The translations under genes were made by a program, and so were the position numbers. Shown here piece after piece: positions 25,556-29,673 of a DNA stretch of 29,673 bases. Position 1 is the first letter of the stretch. Each line of letters opens with the position of its first letter. The notes below the pieces were generated by a model, which worked only from the letters and a program-made list of their open reading frames with translations, was not told where the DNA came from and searched no databases. The stretch comes from JAWXBG01 sp044375415 (GTDB lineage Bacteria > Bacteroidota > Bacteroidia > Flavobacteriales_D > Sanyastnellaceae): the NCBI GenBank assembly GCA_044375415.1, contig JBILMS010000043.1:1-29673 (forward strand). Direction: 5' to 3'.

Positions 25556-25586
25556 CGATTCAACCCGCGGAACGCGGGTTGAATCG
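25556..25586. repeat. 14-bp perfect hairpin, REP-like
   Basis: The arm CGATTCAACCCGCG (25556-25569) and its exact complement (25573-25586) enclose the loop GAA. It is embedded in GTCACCCTGAGCG...CGTCGAAATG, which resembles the widespread dispersed repeat GTCACCCTGAGCG-n-GTCGAA found in many bacterial intergenic regions. Confidence 0.8.
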
Positions 25587-25756
25587 TCGAAATGCATTAC
25601 TATTTGCAGTTTGGAAATACAGTTTGCATTTCGAAGAAACAGAGGATTTAGCATAAAATAAACGCTACATCGGTAGTGTTTTTGAATCCATGTCTGTACA
25701 TGATAGGCAAGGAAAGTTGTGGAATGTAATATTCTGCGCTTCGAAAGAGATTTGAA
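25587..25756. other. Upstream region of the T9SS protein gene
   Basis: This is the remainder of the 741-base non-coding interval 25016-25756. No clear -33/-7 pair was found before the ATG at 25757 and no RNA gene was recognised. The rest of the interval is filled by the promoter, tandem repeat and hairpins listed separately. Confidence 0.5.
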
Positions 25757-26737
25757 ATGAAAAAAGTGCTAGTGATTGTGTTGGGGGGATTGTTCTTTGT
25801 AGCTATTCCATCAGAGGAAGCAAGAGCATCGAATTTGCTTTTCTCCAATGATGCGGCTATTAGCGATTTAGGCGGGTTCAATGATTCTGAATGTCATTCT
25901 GAATTCGATGCCTGGATTGTTTTGTATAATGCCGGTACAACAGATTTAATGAGTGCAGAGGTCCAGGTTTCAATGAATGGGACCAACTCCTATTCGTATA
26001 GTTGGTCGGGATTGCTCTCACCGGGAATGGAAGCGGTATTACAAGTCGGGATTTGTTCGGTCTCAGAATCTGAAAATATCATGGAAGCCATTGTTCAGTA
26101 TCCCAATGGGGTTGCGGACGAGAATAGCAGTAATGACAGTCGAATGGAAACTTTTTGGGGTATGCCTTATACAGGAATGGGTATGACTATAAACCTCACT
26201 ACGGACCTTTGGCCCGAAGAAACCTCATGGGTGATTTTACAAAATGGAGTCGAGTTATTCTCTTCGTCTTTTTATCCGGCTACCTTTGAACTGAGTACCT
26301 TCAACTACAGTTTTTGTCTTCCCTACGGTTGTTTCGAGTTTATTATCTACGATTCCTTTGGCGATGGCATTTGCTGCAACTACGGCGAAGGAAGCTATGA
26401 AATCTGGGATGATTTTGGGAATTTAGTGATTGCCGGAGGAGCTTTCGGGACTGAAGAGTCGACGATTATTTGCAACGAAATTGTTGGAGTTGCCAATGTC
26501 GAATCAGAAGAATTACGCCTTTTTCCAAATCCAAGTGAAGGAGAAGTGACACTAGAAATTCCCGGAACAGAAATCACTGATGTTCGGATTTCCGATTTGA
26601 GCGGAAAACTTGTCTATCAAAACAAACTTCAGCCGGGTTCGCATACACTGCAATTCGATGATTTATCAAGCGGCTTGTATCAACTAAGCTGCGTGGCCTC
26701 GGGGCATATAAATACTGTCTTACTGAAAATCAACTGA
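25757..26737 (+). CDS. T9SS-secreted surface protein
   Basis: A 326-residue secreted protein. A signal peptide (about 1-24, ending EARA) comes first. A CARDB-like beta domain (about 27-125) shows WIVLYNAGTTDL and VSMNGTNSYSYSW. The middle module (about 140-235) includes TDLWPEETSWVI, FELSTFNYSFC and the hallmark DSFGDGICCNYGEGSYEI, which recurs in Bacteroidota exported proteins. The C-terminal type A sorting domain (about 248-326) begins RLFPNPSEGEVTLEI and ends LLKIN. It should cross the outer membrane by the type IX system. There is no catalytic motif, so an adhesion or structural role is possible. Its upstream region carries the tandem repeats. Confidence 0.88.
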   Translation: MKKVLVIVLGGLFFVAIPSEEARASNLLFSNDAAISDLGGFNDSECHSEFDAWIVLYNAGTTDLMSAEVQVSMNGTNSYSYSWSGLLSPGMEAVLQVGICSVSESENIMEAIVQYPNGVADENSSNDSRMETFWGMPYTGMGMTINLTTDLWPEETSWVILQNGVELFSSSFYPATFELSTFNYSFCLPYGCFEFIIYDSFGDGICCNYGEGSYEIWDDFGNLVIAGGAFGTEESTIICNEIVGVANVESEELRLFPNPSEGEVTLEIPGTEITDVRISDLSGKLVYQNKLQPGSHTLQFDDLSSGLYQLSCVASGHINTVLLKIN

Positions 26738-26845
26738 TAAGATCATCTCACCGGTAAATCGCACTTATTAGCTATTCAGAGTACACTGTGAATAAAACGA
26801 GACATTAACGGCTGATTTCTTAGTTCAACGGGTGCTTTCTGACAA

Positions 26846-26853
26846 TACTTTTG
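26846..26853 (+). promoter_or_regulatory. Probable -7 box for the glycosyltransferase/sigma operon
   Basis: TACTTTTG matches TAnnTTTG and lies 25 bases before the ATG at 26879, giving a leader of about 20 bases. The -33 region lacks a clear TTG. Confidence 0.45.
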
Positions 26854-26878
26854 ACCCATTCGAGACTATCCGAATTAC

Positions 26879-28021
26879 ATGGATCAAATTCTACAGTGGG
26901 AGACATGGTTGTTGGCAACCGTAGCCATCTTTATTGCCGCATGGTTGATACAAGTCTTCTATATGTTCCGCTATTTCCATCAAGTGGGGGCTAAACCCAA
27001 ACTATCCATTTCAGACCCTGTGGATTGGGAGCCTGTTTCCGTAATCATCTGTGCGCGCAACGAGGAGAAAAACCTGATGGACTTGATTCCACAAATCATG
27101 GATCAAGAATACCCCGTTTTTGAGTTGGTGATAGTTAATGATAGCAGTTGGGATGATACAGATGCTATTCTCACAGCTTTTTCCGTGCGTTACCCCAATT
27201 TGAAAATTGTAACCTTGGATGAAGAAAAACAAAATCTTCAGGGAGGTAAAAAATTCGCTCTAACATTGGGTATTAAAGCAGCGAAATACAATGTTTTGTT
27301 GCTAACAGATGCTGATTGTATGCCAAAATCCGATCAGTGGATAAGGCATATGATTCGCCCTATGCAAGAAGACACAGAGATAAGTTTGGGATTTTCGCCC
27401 TATAGAAAATATGCGGGTTGGCTTAATAAGTTGATCCGATTTGATACCCTCATGGTAGGGCTTAGTTACTTGGGATTCGCCAAAGCCGGATTACCATACA
27501 TGGGTGTAGGAAGAAATTTAGCCTACAAAAAAGACTTATTCTTTAAAGTTGGGGGGTTTAAAAAGCACTACAATTTGAACAGTGGCGACGACGATCTTTT
27601 CATTAATGAAGTCGCAAATTCGAATAATACGCGTATTGTTTTTAATCCGGAATCACAAACGGAGTCAGAACCCCACACCACATGGTCGAAATGGTTCACC
27701 CAAAAACGTCGTCATTTAAGCACTTCACCGCGTTACAAGAGCATTCACAAAAATCTACTTGCCCTATGGCCATTCACTTATTTGGTGATGTTAGCCAGTT
27801 ACGGCATTGCCTGTGGATTCCACACAGGGGTGTTGTTAGTAAGTAGCCTTCTTTTTGTGCGTTATGTTATACAAATAGCTATTTTGCACAACAGTTCAAA
27901 GAAGCTGGGACAAGCTCAGGATGTCGTTTGGTTATCACCCTTCCTGGAGTTGCACCTTTTTCTAATGAACGTAGGATTATATTTTTCTAACCTGGTGAGA
28001 AGACCCCAGAAATGGAACTGA
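26879..28021 (+). CDS. Membrane-bound family 2 glycosyltransferase
   Basis: A 380-residue inner-membrane glycosyltransferase. One transmembrane helix (about 10-30) precedes the GT-A domain (about 52-285). The nucleotide-binding start is VSVIICARNEEKNL (53-66), followed by VNDSSWDDT (87-94). The metal-binding DxD is DAD (144-146), the acceptor motif is GDDD (236-239), and QKRRH (275-279) occupies the place of the QxxRW motif of processive enzymes. Two to three C-terminal helices follow (about 292-325 and 350-370). It most likely adds sugars to a lipid or surface glycan; donor and acceptor are unknown. Its last 10 bases overlap the start of the sigma factor gene, so the two are made together. 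Confidence 0.9.
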   Translation: MDQILQWETWLLATVAIFIAAWLIQVFYMFRYFHQVGAKPKLSISDPVDWEPVSVIICARNEEKNLMDLIPQIMDQEYPVFELVIVNDSSWDDTDAILTAFSVRYPNLKIVTLDEEKQNLQGGKKFALTLGIKAAKYNVLLLTDADCMPKSDQWIRHMIRPMQEDTEISLGFSPYRKYAGWLNKLIRFDTLMVGLSYLGFAKAGLPYMGVGRNLAYKKDLFFKVGGFKKHYNLNSGDDDLFINEVANSNNTRIVFNPESQTESEPHTTWSKWFTQKRRHLSTSPRYKSIHKNLLALWPFTYLVMLASYGIACGFHTGVLLVSSLLFVRYVIQIAILHNSSKKLGQAQDVVWLSPFLELHLFLMNVGLYFSNLVRRPQKWN

Positions 28022-28620
28022 TAGAACATCTTTCGGAAAAAGGGCAGTACGATTACAACCTCGTACAAAAGGCACTGCATCAGCAAGATCAGAAGGCCTA
28101 CGCTGAACTTATGGATCGTTACCGCGAGCCCATCTATTACATGTTGCTCAAAATGGTGAACAACAAAGACGATGCAGAGGATCTCACTATCGAAGCCTTT
28201 GGTAAAGCGTTCAGACGTTTGGGTCAGTATACCCCTCAATTTGCCTTCTCTACTTGGTTGTTTAAGATTGCCTCTAACAACTGCATCGACTATATCCGCA
28301 AAAAGAAAATCAAAGCAATAAGCATTGACCAAGGTTTCCAAACCGATGATGGTGACACCATTGAGATCAATGTGAAGGATGCCGTGATTGATCCGGCCGA
28401 AGCAATGGAAAAAGAAGAACGCATTAAAAAGATGCGTGAAATTGTAGATAAGCTCAAACCTCGTTATCGCAAACTAGTAGAACTTCGCTACTTCGATGAA
28501 CTCGCTTACGAGGAAATTGCCGAGCAACTTAATCTTCCGCTTGGAACAGTGAAGGCACAGCTATTCAGGGCCCGTGAATTCCTCTTCCAAATGATGAAGA
28601 ATACGAAAGACAATTATTAA
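28012..28620 (+). CDS. ECF-type RNA polymerase sigma factor
   Basis: A 202-residue sigma-70 family protein of the extracytoplasmic-function type. Region 2 spans about 28-98, with DAEDLTIEAFGKAF (54-67), the conserved core contact and -10 recognition region, and FSTWLFKIASNNCIDYIRK. Region 4 spans about 143-195, with LVELRYFDELAYEEIAEQL and LPLGTVKAQLFRARE, the helix-turn-helix that reads the -35 element. The linker is longer than usual (about 100-140). No anti-sigma factor gene follows. Its ATG lies inside the end of the glycosyltransferase gene, a 10-base overlap that implies coupled translation. It directs transcription of a set of genes that cannot be named from the sequence. Confidence 0.95.
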   Translation: MELIEHLSEKGQYDYNLVQKALHQQDQKAYAELMDRYREPIYYMLLKMVNNKDDAEDLTIEAFGKAFRRLGQYTPQFAFSTWLFKIASNNCIDYIRKKKIKAISIDQGFQTDDGDTIEINVKDAVIDPAEAMEKEERIKKMREIVDKLKPRYRKLVELRYFDELAYEEIAEQLNLPLGTVKAQLFRAREFLFQMMKNTKDNY

Positions 28621-28681
28621 GGGGACCTTTAAGTTTTCCGGCGTAAGTATTTATGGAAAACCGACTTAGAATAAGTTGGAG

Positions 28682-28689
28682 TACTTTTG
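28682..28689 (+). promoter_or_regulatory. Probable -7 box of the lipoprotein gene
   Basis: TACTTTTG lies 18 bases before the ATG at 28707, predicting a leader of about 13 bases. No clear -33 TTG is seen at the proper distance. Confidence 0.45.
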
Positions 28690-28706
28690 TAATAATTGAA
28701 ATTCCA

Positions 28707-29345
28707 ATGAAATACTTACTTCCACTTTTTATCTTGATTTCTATTTCTTCTTGTAAAAAAGAAGAAACTCAAGATAACAACAACGCGGGAAATCCAACCC
28801 CGGCGCACTACTCGACTACCATTTACACTTTGGATTTTACGCTTCAAGAGGTGCCCTATCATTTTGAATTTGGCCAAAATGGATATGGGTTCCAGTATTC
28901 GAGTTTTGCTATACAGAATGCAGATGAAGTTTTTTTAACGGGCTCTACCTCCTTTACGTGGAATGGCGATCCTAAAACGACTAGCATTGGATATGTACAA
29001 TTGAGTTTACCGCCCTGTACAATACCATTAGATGAATGGCAGACTAACAGTGCACAAACGTTTCTCAATTATTTAGCCGGGGAATATCCGATAATGTCCG
29101 GTGAGGATACGGACATTTGTACATTTTCATGTGTAGATCCGGAAGGAAATATTTGGGGTACCTTTAATACATCCCAAGCTAATAGCACGGCAAATAATTT
29201 TGGGTATGTTCACATGCTCGATAGCAATAATCCCGCGCTAGCAGTAAACGGAGGTGAAGCTACAATTGCTCTATATAACATTGCCGACGACATCACAGAG
29301 ATCGTTGATCTTACTTGGAACATTCGCTTTCAAGAACCTATTTAA
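28707..29345 (+). CDS. Hypothetical lipoprotein
   Basis: A 212-residue predicted lipoprotein. The signal peptide ends in the lipobox SISSC with Cys16, followed by KKEE and an Asn-rich linker (QDNNNAGNPTP). The mature domain is beta-rich with no recognised family. It contains a DTDICTFSC pair of cysteines and ends WNIRFQEPI. ATG 28707 was chosen; an upstream in-frame ATG at 28653 would put 18 residues before the signal peptide and overlap the -7 box. It stands between the sigma factor and rsmG and has its own promoter, so it may be an insertion into an otherwise typical neighbourhood. Confidence 0.82.
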   Translation: MKYLLPLFILISISSCKKEETQDNNNAGNPTPAHYSTTIYTLDFTLQEVPYHFEFGQNGYGFQYSSFAIQNADEVFLTGSTSFTWNGDPKTTSIGYVQLSLPPCTIPLDEWQTNSAQTFLNYLAGEYPIMSGEDTDICTFSCVDPEGNIWGTFNTSQANSTANNFGYVHMLDSNNPALAVNGGEATIALYNIADDITEIVDLTWNIRFQEPI

Positions 29346-29375
29346 TTTACTTGATACAACAACTAATTTAAACAA

Positions 29376-29673
29376 ATGCCCCTCGACCAAATCACCCGCT
29401 ATTTTCCGGACTTAGATCCGGACAAGCTGGAAAAATTTGATCTTTTATTCTCTTTGTATGAAGATTGGAATGCGAAGATCAATGTGATTTCGAGAAAGGA
29501 CATGGACCAGTTTTACGAAAGACATGTACTTCACAGTTTGGCCCTTGTAAAATTCACGGGCTTTAAACCGGGATCCAAAATCCTTGATCTAGGTACCGGA
29601 GGCGGGTTCCCTGCCGTTCCACTCGCCATTTTTTATCCGGAAGTTCAATTCACAGCCGTTGATAGCATTGGCA
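29376..29673 (+). CDS. rsmG: 16S rRNA (guanine-N7) methyltransferase RsmG, 5' part
   Basis: The first 99 codons are present; the window ends before the stop. The translation begins MPLDQITRYFPDLDPDKLEK. It has the RsmG/GidB N-terminal pattern WNAKINVISRKDMDQFYERH, then HSLAL, then the SAM-binding motif ILDLGTGGGFPAVPLAIFYP, with an acidic AVDS at the end of the next strand. RsmG makes m7G527 in 16S rRNA using S-adenosylmethionine. The full protein is usually about 205-215 residues. ATG 29376 lies 30 bases after the preceding stop. Confidence 0.95.
   Translation, partial: MPLDQITRYFPDLDPDKLEKFDLLFSLYEDWNAKINVISRKDMDQFYERHVLHSLALVKFTGFKPGSKILDLGTGGGFPAVPLAIFYPEVQFTAVDSIG

Noticed and set aside
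25056..25654. Open frames with repeated peptides (for example PDRHPSLAQQARCEG)
   Set aside because: They are read out of the 142-bp repeats. The period is not a multiple of three and the frames contain hairpins, so the similarity is that of the DNA repeat and not of a protein family.

Overview
This window is chromosomal DNA from a member of the Bacteroidota, most likely order Flavobacteriales. Four observations support this. Several secreted proteins carry type IX secretion (T9SS) C-terminal signals of both the short type A and the gliding-type (type B) kind. Many genes are preceded by the Bacteroidota -7 box TAnnTTTG, and Shine-Dalgarno motifs are absent. The 16S rRNA 3' end reads GGAACACCTCC. 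The gene content is typical: MlaEFD with a DUF748 protein, GT2 plus ECF sigma plus rsmG, and lipoproteins with SxxC lipoboxes. Genus and species cannot be set from the window alone.

Layout. 1-3200 (minus strand) is an rRNA operon in the order 16S, tRNA-Ile(GAT), tRNA-Ala(TGC), 23S, with the 23S gene cut by the window start. It has two tandem promoters at about 3304-3427 and boxA-like sequences before 16S and 23S. 3756-6605 holds a secreted serine hydrolase, a small secreted dockerin-like protein and a stand-alone T9SS type-B-like domain. 6610-8892 (minus) holds a membrane-anchored alpha/beta hydrolase and an OmpA-domain protein. 9085-13044 (minus) is a compact operon: SUI1/YciH, THUMP rRNA methyltransferase (RlmL-like), SDR oxidoreductase and an amidohydrolase lipoprotein. 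13045-13811 is non-coding and rich in repeats.

13812-18620 (plus) is an envelope lipid-transport block: a large DUF748/AsmA-like protein followed by MlaE permease, MlaF ATPase and MlaD MCE protein. 18635-22140 (minus) holds a DinB-like protein, a second serine hydrolase with a T9SS tail, a DUF1905/YdeI protein and two small membrane proteins. 22291-24315 (plus) is uvrB. 24533-25015 (minus) is a lipoprotein. 25064-25600 is a striking repeat region: a 142-bp unit present about three times, followed by two strong hairpins. 25757-26737 (plus) is a T9SS-secreted protein. 26879-29673 (plus) holds a GT2 glycosyltransferase that overlaps an ECF sigma factor, a lipoprotein and the start of rsmG, which is cut by the window end.

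No prophage, insertion sequence, CRISPR array or recognisable defence system was found. The most distinctive features are the 142-bp tandem repeat with its internal palindrome and hairpin, the DUF748 gene beside mlaEFD (a candidate inner-to-outer membrane lipid route), the MITE-like inverted repeat at 13332-13499, the stand-alone T9SS-type domain protein, and the glycosyltransferase/sigma factor overlap.
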